The notes beneath the pieces are model-generated. The model was not told where the DNA came from and did not search any database. It was given only the letters and a program-made list of their open reading frames with translations. From Gudongella sp049310905 (lineage in GTDB: Bacteria; Bacillota; Clostridia; Tissierellales; Tissierellaceae): 64,000 nucleotides of DNA. The position numbers were made by a program, and so were the translations under genes. Shown piece after piece: positions 1-8,663 of the stretch. Location: assembly GCF_049310905.1 (NCBI RefSeq), contig NZ_JBMEMN010000002.1, positions 62,001 to 126,000 of the forward strand, written 5' to 3'. Position 1 is the first letter of the stretch. Every line of letters begins with the position of its first letter.

Positions 1-498
1 GAAACTGCCTTCTTTGACCAGTATCCTAGCTTTACAAATGCTCAAGCTCTAAAGGATTCAGTAGTATTGTTTTTTACTAAAAAACAATTAACAAATCTTT
101 TTACTGACTACCCGGAAATCGTATTCCAAATATTCGAATCAATGGGTAGAAAAATTAGGCTGTTGGCATTTCAGGTTGAATACATGTCTTTCCTAAAGAT
201 TGAGCAACGTGTCGTAGCACTCTTGTTAAGCTTGTTTGAATCTTTTGGAAAAGAATGCTCAATCAATAATACATCTTTATATGACAATTGCACATTCAAA
301 GGGAATTGTATTGAAGGTCATCATCTAGAGATTACTATCACTGATCAGGAAATTGCTGAAATGATAGGTACAAGAAGAGAAGCTGTAACTAAAGCAATCA
401 ACAATTTAAAGAAACAAAAGCTGATATGTAAGCAGAAACGAACAATTTGCTGTCCTGATTTGAACAAGTTGAACGATTTCCTGACAAATTCCGATTGA
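1..498 (+). CDS. Crp/Fnr-family transcriptional regulator (5' partial)
   Basis: The reading frame is open from the first base, so the N-terminus lies outside the window; an in-frame TTG at 67 is not the real start. What remains is the end of the cyclic-nucleotide-like effector domain, the dimerisation helix and a winged helix-turn-helix (TITDQEIAEMIGTRREAVTK), the standard Crp layout. Six cysteines stand out: three in a short insert before the helix-turn-helix (KEC, DNC, GNC) and three near the C-terminus (LIC, TICC). Such clusters suggest an Fnr-like iron-sulfur or redox sensor, but that is inference. It lies just upstream of buk-ptb, separated by a terminator, and may regulate them. Confidence 0.85.
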   Translation, partial: ETAFFDQYPSFTNAQALKDSVVLFFTKKQLTNLFTDYPEIVFQIFESMGRKIRLLAFQVEYMSFLKIEQRVVALLLSLFESFGKECSINNTSLYDNCTFKGNCIEGHHLEITITDQEIAEMIGTRREAVTKAINNLKKQKLICKQKRTICCPDLNKLNDFLTNSD

Positions 499-538
499 AT
501 CTCTATGACTTAATCTAATTATCGCATGTCATTATTCA

Positions 539-575
539 GAAAACTGTGTTTTTTCACACAGTTTTCTTTTTTATA
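539..575 (+). terminator. Rho-independent terminator after the Crp-type gene
   Basis: An 11-bp stem (539-549 with 556-566) and a 6-nt loop are followed by a T-rich run. It separates the regulator from buk. Confidence 0.8.
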
Positions 576-617
576 CTATTATAAGTTTATATAGAGTGTA
601 TATAAGGAGGAGTGAAA

Positions 618-1697
618 ATGTCAAAGGAACACATTATTTTAGTAATGAATCTAGGTAGCACATCCACTAAAATTGCAATATTCAATGACAGGACATGCTT
701 ACAACAAAGTACTATAAGACACGAAACAGACGAATCTTTCAGTAATTACAATGATATATGGGATCAATACAACTTTAGAAAAGATGTAATCATTGATTTT
801 GTACATGAAAACGGTTACAAATTATCTGATTTTGATTTTTTGGTATCTAGAGGTGCTCCCATTAAACCGATGAATAGCGGTACATATAGGATTAATCAGA
901 ATATGGTTGACGATGCTAAAAGTAGAAAATATGGAAATCATCCATGTGGTGTAGGATGCGCTATAGCACATGATTTGGCTAGTGAACTGGATATCAAAGC
1001 TTTTACAGTTGATGCACCATGTATTGACGAATTAATTCCTGAAGCCAGATATACTGGATGGAAAAATGTATATCGTAAAAGTTGGTATCAAGCACTTAAT
1101 CAAAAATCTGTTGGAAGAAAGCTAGCATCAAAACTCAATAAGAGTTATGATGAACTTAACGCAATAATTATTCATATGGGTGGAGGTATGTCTATTGCAG
1201 CCCATCATGAAGGTAAGGTTGAAGATGTAAATAACGGGCTCGATGGCGACGGACCCATGGCACCTGAAAGGGCTGGCACACTACCTATTGGCGAAGTGTT
1301 AAAAGCTGCTTACTCAGGAGATCATACTTACGAAGAATTGTATCGCATGGTCAATGGTAAAGGTGGTTTATTTGCATTACTTGGTACCAAAGATGCAAGA
1401 GAAGTTGAAAGAATGATAGCAGATGGGAACAAGACTGCAAAAGAAGTCTATGACTCAATGATATATCAAATTGCTAAGAATATTGGATCTGCTGCAGTTA
1501 CACTCAAAGGAAATGTAGATGGAATTGCTTTTACTGGAGGCCTGGCATACTCGGAATATATAGTAAATGGCTTGACTGAATGGTGTTCTTTTATTGCACC
1601 CATACATTTATTCCCTGGAGAAGATGAGCTGGAGTCTTTGGTTGATGGTGCCATGCATGCAGTTTCTGGCGACTGGCCTATTCAAGAGTACAAGTAG
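618..1697 (+). CDS. buk: Butyrate kinase
   Basis: Converts butyryl phosphate and ADP to butyrate and ATP, the energy-yielding end of butyrate fermentation; branched-chain acyl phosphates are possible substrates. The 359-residue protein has the acetate/propionate kinase (ASKHA) fold: the phosphate-1 loop NLGSTSTKIAIF at residues 11-22 and the glycine-rich HMGGGMSIAAHH with NNGLDGDGPMAPERAG in the middle. The ATG at 618 is preferred over the in-frame GTG at 612 because AGGAGG at 605-610 is correctly spaced from the ATG and abuts the GTG. ptb follows 44 nt later with its own ribosome binding site, so the order is buk-ptb, the reverse of the classical clostridial ptb-buk. Confidence 0.93.
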   Translation: MSKEHIILVMNLGSTSTKIAIFNDRTCLQQSTIRHETDESFSNYNDIWDQYNFRKDVIIDFVHENGYKLSDFDFLVSRGAPIKPMNSGTYRINQNMVDDAKSRKYGNHPCGVGCAIAHDLASELDIKAFTVDAPCIDELIPEARYTGWKNVYRKSWYQALNQKSVGRKLASKLNKSYDELNAIIIHMGGGMSIAAHHEGKVEDVNNGLDGDGPMAPERAGTLPIGEVLKAAYSGDHTYEELYRMVNGKGGLFALLGTKDAREVERMIADGNKTAKEVYDSMIYQIAKNIGSAAVTLKGNVDGIAFTGGLAYSEYIVNGLTEWCSFIAPIHLFPGEDELESLVDGAMHAVSGDWPIQEYK

Positions 1698-1741
1698 ATA
1701 TTTAGATAATATTAATTCTGTTACTAAGAAAGGAGTATTTT

Positions 1742-2647
1742 ATGATCAAATCATTGAATGAAATACTGGAGAAGGTTAAGGAACTACCAAAAAATACAAT
1801 TGCTGTTGCACAAGCTGCAGATCATGATATTTTAGCCGTTGCAGAGAGGGCAATCAGTAGCAACTTAGCTGATTTTATTTTCATAGGTAACCCTACTAGT
1901 ATTCGTAATCTGATAACAGAAGGCAATTACAATCTTAAGGATGTTCCAATCGTAGAATCATATGATGATAAAAGCTGCGCACAGATGGCAGTTGAACTGG
2001 TTACATCTGGTAAAGCTGATATGCCCATGAAAGGATTATTATCCACTGCTACATTTATGAGAGCAGTGTTGGATAAGCAAGTTGGACTTAGAACCGACTC
2101 ACAAATTTCCCAAATAACTTTAACAGATAATATTGATAATACTGGACTGTATTTCATAACAGATTGTGCCATGAATGTTGCGCCAGATATTAATGAAAAG
2201 ATTAGTATAGTAAACAATGCTGTGTTTGCAGCAAGAAAGTTTGGATATGAATGTCCAAATGTAGCATTGATAACTGCAATTGAAACAGTTAATCCAAATA
2301 TGCAAGAGACAATTGATGCTGCTGTTATAAGCAAGATGAATGATCGCGGACAAATTAAAAATTGTAAAATTGATGGTCCCTTTGCACTGGATAATGCTAT
2401 ATCCAAAACTTCCGCAGAGCATAAGGGAGTTTCAGGACCTGTGGCTGGTAATGCAGATATCCTGGTAGTTTCAGATATTAAAATGGGTAATGTCCTTCAC
2501 AAAGCAATAACATACATCGCTAAGAAGAGAGTAGGTTCGGTTATAATCGGAACTAAAAAACCTCTGGTAATGACTTCTAGATCTGACTCTATTGAGGATA
2601 AACTCATTTCAATTGCTGCCTCCAGTTATTTAAACAATCAAAATTAA
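1742..2647 (+). CDS. ptb: Phosphate butyryltransferase
   Basis: Transfers the acyl group of butyryl-CoA to phosphate, giving butyryl phosphate for butyrate kinase. The 301-residue protein matches the Ptb branch of the PTA/PTB family throughout (DMPMKGLLSTATFMRAVL, ALITAIETVNPNMQET, ISGPVAGNADIL-like segment near residue 225). The start is supported by AAGGAG at about 1730. With buk it forms a two-gene butyrate-forming unit ended by a strong hairpin. No crotonase or butyryl-CoA dehydrogenase genes are nearby, so the butyryl-CoA source lies elsewhere, or the pair serves branched-chain acyl-CoA from amino-acid breakdown. Confidence 0.92.
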   Translation: MIKSLNEILEKVKELPKNTIAVAQAADHDILAVAERAISSNLADFIFIGNPTSIRNLITEGNYNLKDVPIVESYDDKSCAQMAVELVTSGKADMPMKGLLSTATFMRAVLDKQVGLRTDSQISQITLTDNIDNTGLYFITDCAMNVAPDINEKISIVNNAVFAARKFGYECPNVALITAIETVNPNMQETIDAAVISKMNDRGQIKNCKIDGPFALDNAISKTSAEHKGVSGPVAGNADILVVSDIKMGNVLHKAITYIAKKRVGSVIIGTKKPLVMTSRSDSIEDKLISIAASSYLNNQN

Positions 2648-2661
2648 AGCCACTCACCCCC

Positions 2662-2706
2662 TAATGAAATGAGGACCTTCGTGATGAAGGTCCTCATTTC
2701 ATTTAT
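2662..2706. terminator. Bidirectional terminator between ptb and the dipeptidase gene
   Basis: A near-perfect inverted repeat of about 18 bp (AATGAAATGAGGACCTTC and its complement) with a 5-nt loop lies between convergent genes. It is flanked by A/T-rich sequence and should act in both directions. Confidence 0.8.
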
Positions 2707-2748
2707 TACATACTATTTAACACCTTGCCCATGGGAGCGTTCTCAATC

Positions 2749-3726
2749 CTACATGGATTCCCTGATAACCCTTAAGGTATTCTTGTATGCAAGCTTTTCA
2801 ATCTGCCCGATGCTCCATCCATCCTTTTCTAGGGCATCAAATATCATGGGCATCTTGTGGATACTATCAACCTCCAACTCTCCTCTTATACCATCAAAGT
2901 CAGAGCCAAGAGCTACCACATCCTCCCCACCAACATTTTTCATATGATTAAGGTGCCTTACCATCAATTCAACGGTACTCCTGTCAGTTGTGGTATCAGG
3001 CTGAAGAAAATGAGGCGCAAAGTTTATTCCGGCGACTCCTCCCTTTTCCGCCAAAGTCTTTATCATATGGTCTGTGAGATTTCTTTTATGGGGAGAAATT
3101 TCTCTTGCATTGGAATGGGATGCCACAAAAGGTTTTTTACTGATTTTGGCTACATCGTAAAAACCGCCGTCTGAAATATGTGAAACATCAACTATCATTC
3201 CAAGGTCATTCATATACTCCACAGCTTCTTTTCCGAATTTCTTCATACCCTTTCCCATAATTTCCTTGTCGTCCGAGTTGGGATAACCAAAGCAGTTCTC
3301 AAAATTCCATGTAAGGCTCATTAATCTTATACCCATATCGTAGTAGTGCTTGAGCTTATCCAGGCTGCCCTGGACGCTTCTACCGTCCTCAATCGTTAAG
3401 ATGGCTGACATTCTTCCATTCTTTTCATTACGTAGTATGTCCTCATAATTATAGGCCAGAGCAATCATGCTGCTATTTTCCCCTATCTCTCTTTTTAGGG
3501 TATTCACAAGGGTGTTTATGTAAATATCATCATCCATTATCTCTCCAACATTCTCTATAAACATTTCCTCTGTCGGCAAAAACACTGCAAAAAACTGAGC
3601 CAGTGAACCTCCTTTTTTCATCCTTTTGAAATCAACGCTGGTCGTATTATTTTCCAGCAAGCTTATGGATTTATTCGCCTCAGCGGTTTTCATCAATGTA
3701 TCGCAATGCAAGTCAATAAACTTCAT
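2749..3726 (-). CDS. Membrane-dipeptidase-family (peptidase M19) enzyme
   Basis: A zinc dipeptidase of the renal dipeptidase family, 325 residues. Visible family marks are the N-terminal metal motif DLHCDT, the IEDGRSVQG segment, LTWNFENCFG, VDVSHISDGGFYDV, ASHSNAREISPHKRNL and ALGSDFDGI near the C-terminus. The start is set at the ATG at 3726 because GGGAGG sits 7 nt upstream; a longer TTG frame from 3744 overlaps that ribosome binding site. There is no signal peptide, so it is probably cytosolic and releases amino acids from dipeptides. It is the last gene after lysA-dapF-symporter on the same strand, 96 nt behind the symporter. Confidence 0.88.
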   Translation of the reverse strand: MKFIDLHCDTLMKTAEANKSISLLENNTTSVDFKRMKKGGSLAQFFAVFLPTEEMFIENVGEIMDDDIYINTLVNTLKREIGENSSMIALAYNYEDILRNEKNGRMSAILTIEDGRSVQGSLDKLKHYYDMGIRLMSLTWNFENCFGYPNSDDKEIMGKGMKKFGKEAVEYMNDLGMIVDVSHISDGGFYDVAKISKKPFVASHSNAREISPHKRNLTDHMIKTLAEKGGVAGINFAPHFLQPDTTTDRSTVELMVRHLNHMKNVGGEDVVALGSDFDGIRGELEVDSIHKMPMIFDALEKDGWSIGQIEKLAYKNTLRVIRESM

Positions 3727-3822
3727 TCTACATTCCTCCCTCAATTAATGGTTACATTAGAATGCCCCGGAGATATATACCCTCTGAGGCACCAATTACA
3801 CTTGATATCTACAATTAAACTC

Positions 3823-5082
3823 CTAGCTTCCTGATGTAGCCTCTCCGCCAATTATCTGGTTAAGCCAGTCCTTTCCTTCAACTATTCTTGTTACCATCAT
3901 CGATGCAACTGCATCACCTGATGCATTTATCATAGTTGCAGGTGGATCTACCAGGAATCCAATTGTTGCAACAATTGGAAATGCCTCAGGTGGAAATCCA
4001 TAGATTGTTACTATAAGCATTTCACCAATAAGTCCACCACCAGGAACACCTGACATTACGACTCCACCCAATATTGCTATCAGGACTGCAGTAACATAGG
4101 TACCGATTCCTGAGAAGTCCTGTCCGAATATGCCGAAAAGAAATGCTATCTTAAGTATTGAGGAAAGTGCAGTCCCATCCATATGCATTGTAGCACCTAT
4201 TGGAAGAACTATTTCTCTTATGTCCTTTGGTACATTCATTTTTTCAGTGGCTGTAAGATTTACTGGCAGTGTGGCAATTGAGCTGCTGGTAGCAAGGGAT
4301 GTCACCGCCGGGGTAAGTATGTTTTTAAAGAAAATTCTGCTTCCTTGCATTCCACCAGCCCAATACGAATATCCAAAGAATGCAATAAAGAAGTAGAGAA
4401 TGCACAAAGGATAGTAAATTGCCATAGCTCTCAAGTAGGCTCCCAAAAGCTGCGGTCCGTATTCTGCTACCAATGCTGCAAAGTATGCTCCCAGACCTAT
4501 AGGCGCATAAAGCATGATTATCCCGATCATTTTCATCATGACCTTGTTTAGCATATCCAAAGCCTGTGCAATCTTGTTGTCCTCTCCTCCAACGAGGCTA
4601 ACACTGAAGCCAAACAGTATTGAGAATACTATCAAAGGCAGCATGTTTGATCTTGACAACAAAAGTGGAAAGTCACTTACCGTAAATGCGTTGACCAAAG
4701 CATCCCCTACGCTTATTTCGTCGAGCGTTGCGGCCTCCATAACGATGTTAACACCCTCTGCAGGTGGAAACATCTTTACAACAAATATGATAATGACTGC
4801 AGCTATTGCTCCTGTTATTATAAACACAGAGAACATGCTCCCAAGAATTTTCCCCAATCTTTTCATATTCATCATGCTACCGACAGCACTGCTGATACTT
4901 AAGAATACAAGAGGTACCACTGCTGTAAACATCATATTAATAAAAATATCTCCAAATGGTGCCAGAACCATTGCTCTTTCGCCAAACACCAATCCTATGA
5001 TTGAACCAATTATTATACCTGCAAGTAGAATAATCGGGAATCTGTAGCTTTTCCAAATTGAATTTTTATTTGAATTTGTCAT
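3823..5082 (-). CDS. Dicarboxylate/amino acid:cation symporter (DAACS, GltP/GltT-like)
   Basis: Secondary transporter of the glutamate/aspartate/serine family (SLC1 fold), 419 residues, using Na+ or H+. The hairpin serine-rich segment (TSLATSSSIATLPV), the MHMDGTAL motif in TM7 and the SGVPGGGLIGEML hairpin in HP2 are all present; about eight hydrophobic spans are visible. The start is supported by GGAGG 7 nt upstream. It begins 24 nt after dapF, so it probably belongs to the lysine-riboswitch transcript. The substrate cannot be read from sequence; lysA-dapF linkage hints at an amino acid tied to the aspartate family. Confidence 0.88.
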   Translation of the reverse strand: MTNSNKNSIWKSYRFPIILLAGIIIGSIIGLVFGERAMVLAPFGDIFINMMFTAVVPLVFLSISSAVGSMMNMKRLGKILGSMFSVFIITGAIAAVIIIFVVKMFPPAEGVNIVMEAATLDEISVGDALVNAFTVSDFPLLLSRSNMLPLIVFSILFGFSVSLVGGEDNKIAQALDMLNKVMMKMIGIIMLYAPIGLGAYFAALVAEYGPQLLGAYLRAMAIYYPLCILYFFIAFFGYSYWAGGMQGSRIFFKNILTPAVTSLATSSSIATLPVNLTATEKMNVPKDIREIVLPIGATMHMDGTALSSILKIAFLFGIFGQDFSGIGTYVTAVLIAILGGVVMSGVPGGGLIGEMLIVTIYGFPPEAFPIVATIGFLVDPPATMINASGDAVASMMVTRIVEGKDWLNQIIGGEATSGS

Positions 5083-5106
5083 TATCCAACCTCCATCATT
5101 TATCTT

Positions 5107-5946
5107 CTAGAATCTCAAGTCCTCATCCAACACCAAGCCTTCCGAGACCATTGTTGCAGGACCGCTTAGGAAGATATCTTCCATCCAGTCCAAACTAAGA
5201 ACCACCTGGATGGTGAGCTCCCCTCCTGGCATGTTGATGGTAACCTGATTGCCGGAAATCATTTCTTCTTTCACCAGTACATATCCTAGAGATCCTGCTC
5301 CTGTTCCACAGGCTAGCGTAAAATCCTCAACTCCTCTTTCAAAGGTCCTGGCTATAATATTACCTTCTTCATCAATATCAAAGAAATTTACATTTGCTCC
5401 CTTGGCAAGGCTTGGATGGCTTCTTAATCCTTTTCCAATTTTAAACAGTTCTGCCTCATCAATGTTATTCAATCCAGGCATCTCAAGGAGCAGATGTGGT
5501 AAGCCCGGGCTTCCAAGCTCAACATATGAACACTTATAAACCTGATTATGGAGCTTTAGTTCAAGCTGATCAATAAAATGGGTTGGACTGTTAAGTCTTA
5601 CCTTAAATGTTCTTTTGTCAATTCTCCAGCCTCTTACCACTCCTGATATTGTTTCAACCTTCTGCTTTTCCCCTGAAAGGCCATTCTCATGTGCATACCT
5701 GCAGATACATCTCGCACCGTTCCCGCACATCTCTCCCTCTGTTCCATCGGCGTTGTAGAAGTGCATCCGAAAATCTCCGCAGCCTTCAGGATGGTCAATA
5801 AACATTATTCCATCAGCACCAATTGACGTTCGCCTTTTACAAAGAGTCTTGGCTATGTCTGAAAAACTCTCCTCAGGAATCTCTTCTACAATGTTATTGA
5901 TAATTATAAAGTCATTGCCTGCACCGTGCATTTTAGTGTATTTCAT
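5107..5946 (-). CDS. dapF: Diaminopimelate epimerase
   Basis: Interconverts LL- and meso-diaminopimelate in the lysine and peptidoglycan pathway. The protein of 279 residues starts MKYTKMHGAGNDF and has both catalytic cysteines: MCGNGARC (first half) and LACGTGAGSLG (second half). The ATG at 5946 lies 8 nt after AGGAG and is preferred to in-frame ATGs at 5952-5955. It follows lysA after only 12 nt, so the two are co-transcribed under the lysine riboswitch. Confidence 0.95.
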   Translation of the reverse strand: MKYTKMHGAGNDFIIINNIVEEIPEESFSDIAKTLCKRRTSIGADGIMFIDHPEGCGDFRMHFYNADGTEGEMCGNGARCICRYAHENGLSGEKQKVETISGVVRGWRIDKRTFKVRLNSPTHFIDQLELKLHNQVYKCSYVELGSPGLPHLLLEMPGLNNIDEAELFKIGKGLRSHPSLAKGANVNFFDIDEEGNIIARTFERGVEDFTLACGTGAGSLGYVLVKEEMISGNQVTINMPGGELTIQVVLSLDWMEDIFLSGPATMVSEGLVLDEDLRF

Positions 5947-5958
5947 AATCATCACTCC

Positions 5959-7260
5959 TTAGTCCATCCATGATGGTACAATATCGTTTAAAAGCATATC
6001 CTGGTATGTTTGTCTTCTTACAATTAGGCTGTCCTCTCCATCCTTTGCAAGTACTACAGCAGGAATAGGGTTCTTATTGTAATTACTGGCCATTGAATAC
6101 CCATATGCACCTGTTGAAGGTACACATAATATGTCTCCCATCTCAGGTTTGGAAATATCCAGGTCCCTAATGAGTATATCCCCTGATTCGCAGCATTTAC
6201 CACATACTGTGACTTTATCATTCCTATCCATCTCCATCTTATTTGCAATCATTCCATTGTGCTTTGCCTGGTATAAAGCCGGTCTTATATTGTCAGTCAT
6301 TCCACCATCTACAGATACATATTTTCTGACTCCTTCAATATTCTTAATGCTTCCGATGGTATAAAGGGTCATTCCAGCTTCACCAACTATGCTTCGTCCA
6401 GGTTCAATCACAACGTTTGGCCTTTCTATATTCAACTCACTGTAATGCTCATTGATCCTTTTCATGGAGGGATCAATGAAATACTCGAATGGTCTTCTAT
6501 CTTCATCAGTATATTTGATCCCGAATCCTCCTCCGATATTGATCTCTTTTACTTCATAAGCAAATCTATCTCTAATTTCATCAATATGACTCAGTAGAAT
6601 ATCCAATGCCTTAAGATGTGATTCATTGTCAAACAGCTGAGAACCGACATGAAAGTGCAGTCCATAGAATTCAACGAAAGGCGACTTGATTGCATTCTTT
6701 ACTGCAGGATAGAACACCTCTTCATCCAGAGGAATCCCAAACTTTGAATCCTTTTTACCAGTGGTGATATAATCGTGAGTATCACTATTGACTCCAGGAG
6801 TTATCCTGTACATCACCTTGATTTTTTTATCATAGCTTTGGCATATTTCCTCGATCATATCCAATTCTTCCAAACCATCAACTATTATTCTGCCCACACC
6901 ATATTCAATTGCCAAAACCAGTTCTTCATAAAGCTTATTGTTCCCATTGAATTCTATCCTCTCGGCAGGAAAACCCACTGATATTGCCGTATAAAGCTCA
7001 CCACCGGATACTACATCCAGGCTTAGCCCTTCATTATCAATTAGCTTGAAAATGGCAGATGATGTGAAAGCTTTTGCTGCATATGCAACTCTGGTGTTTT
7101 TGTATTTATCCAAGAAAGCTTTTCTGAGCTCTTCTATCCTGTTTTTAATTTCAGTTAATGAATATACATATAATGGCGTTCCATACTTCTTTGCAAGCTT
7201 AACTGTGTCACATCCATCAAAATATAGTATTCCGTCTCTTTCCTCGTAGATCAATTTCAA
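5959..7260 (-). CDS. lysA: Diaminopimelate decarboxylase
   Basis: PLP-dependent enzyme making L-lysine from meso-diaminopimelate. The 433-residue protein shows the alanine-racemase-like barrel with the PLP lysine in VAYAAKAF, the HFHVGSQ motif, the GGGFGIKY phosphate loop, EPGRSIVG, and the C-terminal CGKCCESGDIL motif. Translation appears to start at TTG (7260), preceded by a GAAGGGAGA ribosome binding site. It is the first gene of the riboswitch-controlled operon. Confidence 0.95.
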   Translation of the reverse strand: MKLIYEERDGILYFDGCDTVKLAKKYGTPLYVYSLTEIKNRIEELRKAFLDKYKNTRVAYAAKAFTSSAIFKLIDNEGLSLDVVSGGELYTAISVGFPAERIEFNGNNKLYEELVLAIEYGVGRIIVDGLEELDMIEEICQSYDKKIKVMYRITPGVNSDTHDYITTGKKDSKFGIPLDEEVFYPAVKNAIKSPFVEFYGLHFHVGSQLFDNESHLKALDILLSHIDEIRDRFAYEVKEINIGGGFGIKYTDEDRRPFEYFIDPSMKRINEHYSELNIERPNVVIEPGRSIVGEAGMTLYTIGSIKNIEGVRKYVSVDGGMTDNIRPALYQAKHNGMIANKMEMDRNDKVTVCGKCCESGDILIRDLDISKPEMGDILCVPSTGAYGYSMASNYNKNPIPAVVLAKDGEDSLIVRRQTYQDMLLNDIVPSWMD

Positions 7261-7291
7261 TTTCTCCCTTCAAAATGATTTCAAATGATTT

Positions 7292-7325
7292 CAAAAAATA
7301 AAAACCTGACAGGTTAGTCAGGTGA
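7292..7325 (-). terminator. Riboswitch expression-platform terminator before lysA
   Basis: A 7-bp stem (7304-7310 with 7317-7323) is followed, on the minus strand, by TTTTATTTTTT. It lies between the lysine aptamer and lysA, as expected for an OFF switch by premature termination when lysine is bound. Confidence 0.75.
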
Positions 7326-7373
7326 TTTTCTTCACGGCAATGCAAAGACAAATTCCTCTCCCTTCTTGCTCAG

Positions 7374-7554
7374 TGTGAGATAGCACAACATCAAGGTATC
7401 GAGCTAGATACCAGGATGACAGTCCTGCACCTCTTAAATGCAGACCCAGCAACAGACTTTGGTGTCTGAAGCTTCGGCAGTCGCTCCTTTCTCAATACTT
7501 CTAAGGATTCCGTCCTCTGTATTGATACTGATAGAAACTGCGCCTCTACCTCAC
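7374..7554 (-). ncRNA. Lysine riboswitch (L box) aptamer
   Basis: Read on the minus strand, the leader carries the conserved L-box blocks in order: GTGAGGTAGAGGCGC, GGAGCGACTGCCGAAGC, GTTGCTGGG, GACTGTCAT and finally CTATCTCAC. The first block (7546-7554) pairs with the last (7374-7382) to close P1. The order and the terminator downstream match the lysC leader of Bacillus. It should repress lysA-dapF, and probably the symporter and dipeptidase, when lysine is plentiful. Confidence 0.92.
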
Positions 7555-7633
7555 CCAAAGGGATGAGGATTTTTTATTTAGATGCCCTTTTAATTAACTT
7601 GTCGTTGATAATAACACATTTAGAATATTCATG

Positions 7634-8632
7634 TCAATACTTAAATCTCACCTTCTCATAATTCCATGTGTCCCTTACCATATCTCTGATATCAAATTCT
7701 GCTTTCCATCCGAGTTCACCCATAGCCTTGGCTGGGTTAGAATATGATACCTCAATATCACCATATCTTCGCTGTGCAACTTCATAGGGGATCTTCAGTC
7801 CGCTAACTTCTTCAAATGTTTCAATCAACTCGAATACCGATGTTCCTTGGCCAGTACCAAGATTATAAGTCTGACAACCTTCTCTCTGTTTTTCCAATGC
7901 CCTAACATGAGCTTTTGCAACATCCATTACATGTATGTAATCCCTGATCCCAGTTCCATCAGGAGTATTGTAGTCATTCCCATATACCAGAATCTTATCC
8001 ATTTTACCTGAGGCTACCTTTACTATATATGGCATGATGTTTCCGAACTCCTTGGTTGATTCTTCACCCAAAAGTCCGCTCCTGTGTGCTCCAATAACAT
8101 TGAAATATCTAAGTATCGTTGGTCTCATACTGTTATCAGAAATGGCAATATCATTCAGAATTCTCTCACACATCCCCTTTGACTCTGCATAGGGATTTAA
8201 TCTATTACCTGATGTTGTATCTTCACTGACCGGAGACTCAGCATCTCCATATACAGATGCAGAAGAGCTGAAGACAAAATTTCTGACACCATATTTCTGG
8301 CATTCTTTTAAGATTGTCAACGTTCCAGCAACATTGTTTAAATAGTACTTCATTGGATTGTTTTGGGATTCCTCTACTGACTTAAGTGCAGCAAAATGAA
8401 CAACACCATGAAAATTTCCAAGCGAAAAGACCTTGTCCACAATTTTTTCATCGAGAATATCTCCCTGGACAAATGCTGCTTTATTAGCACTTAAGCTATT
8501 GATTTTTTCAAGAGTTGAAATTCTTGAGTTGGATAGATTATCCAATATAACAACGTCATATCCTTCTTCAAGAAGCAATAGGGACGTATGACTGCCGATA
8601 AAACCCAAACCACCCGTGACTAGAATCTTCAC
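7634..8632 (-). CDS. galE: UDP-glucose 4-epimerase
   Basis: NAD-dependent short-chain dehydrogenase that interconverts UDP-glucose and UDP-galactose for galactose use or surface polysaccharide. The 332-residue protein has the N-terminal GGLGFIGSH nucleotide loop at residues 7-15, the catalytic SSSASVYGD, and the YAESK Tyr-Lys pair. The start codon is GTG at 8632, with GGAGGGG upstream. It is transcribed after the site-2 protease gene, with a 31-nt gap. No other Leloir genes are nearby. Confidence 0.93.
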   Translation of the reverse strand: MKILVTGGLGFIGSHTSLLLLEEGYDVVILDNLSNSRISTLEKINSLSANKAAFVQGDILDEKIVDKVFSLGNFHGVVHFAALKSVEESQNNPMKYYLNNVAGTLTILKECQKYGVRNFVFSSSASVYGDAESPVSEDTTSGNRLNPYAESKGMCERILNDIAISDNSMRPTILRYFNVIGAHRSGLLGEESTKEFGNIMPYIVKVASGKMDKILVYGNDYNTPDGTGIRDYIHVMDVAKAHVRALEKQREGCQTYNLGTGQGTSVFELIETFEEVSGLKIPYEVAQRRYGDIEVSYSNPAKAMGELGWKAEFDIRDMVRDTWNYEKVRFKY

Positions 8633-8663
8633 TTTCCAAGCCCCTCCATTCCCGTATATTGTA

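Noticed and set aside
612..617. GTG as the start of buk
   Set aside because: It abuts the AGGAGG site; the ATG at 618 has correct spacing.
2749..3744. Longer N-terminus for the dipeptidase (MREECRM)
   Set aside because: Its first codons are the ribosome binding site of the ATG at 3726.
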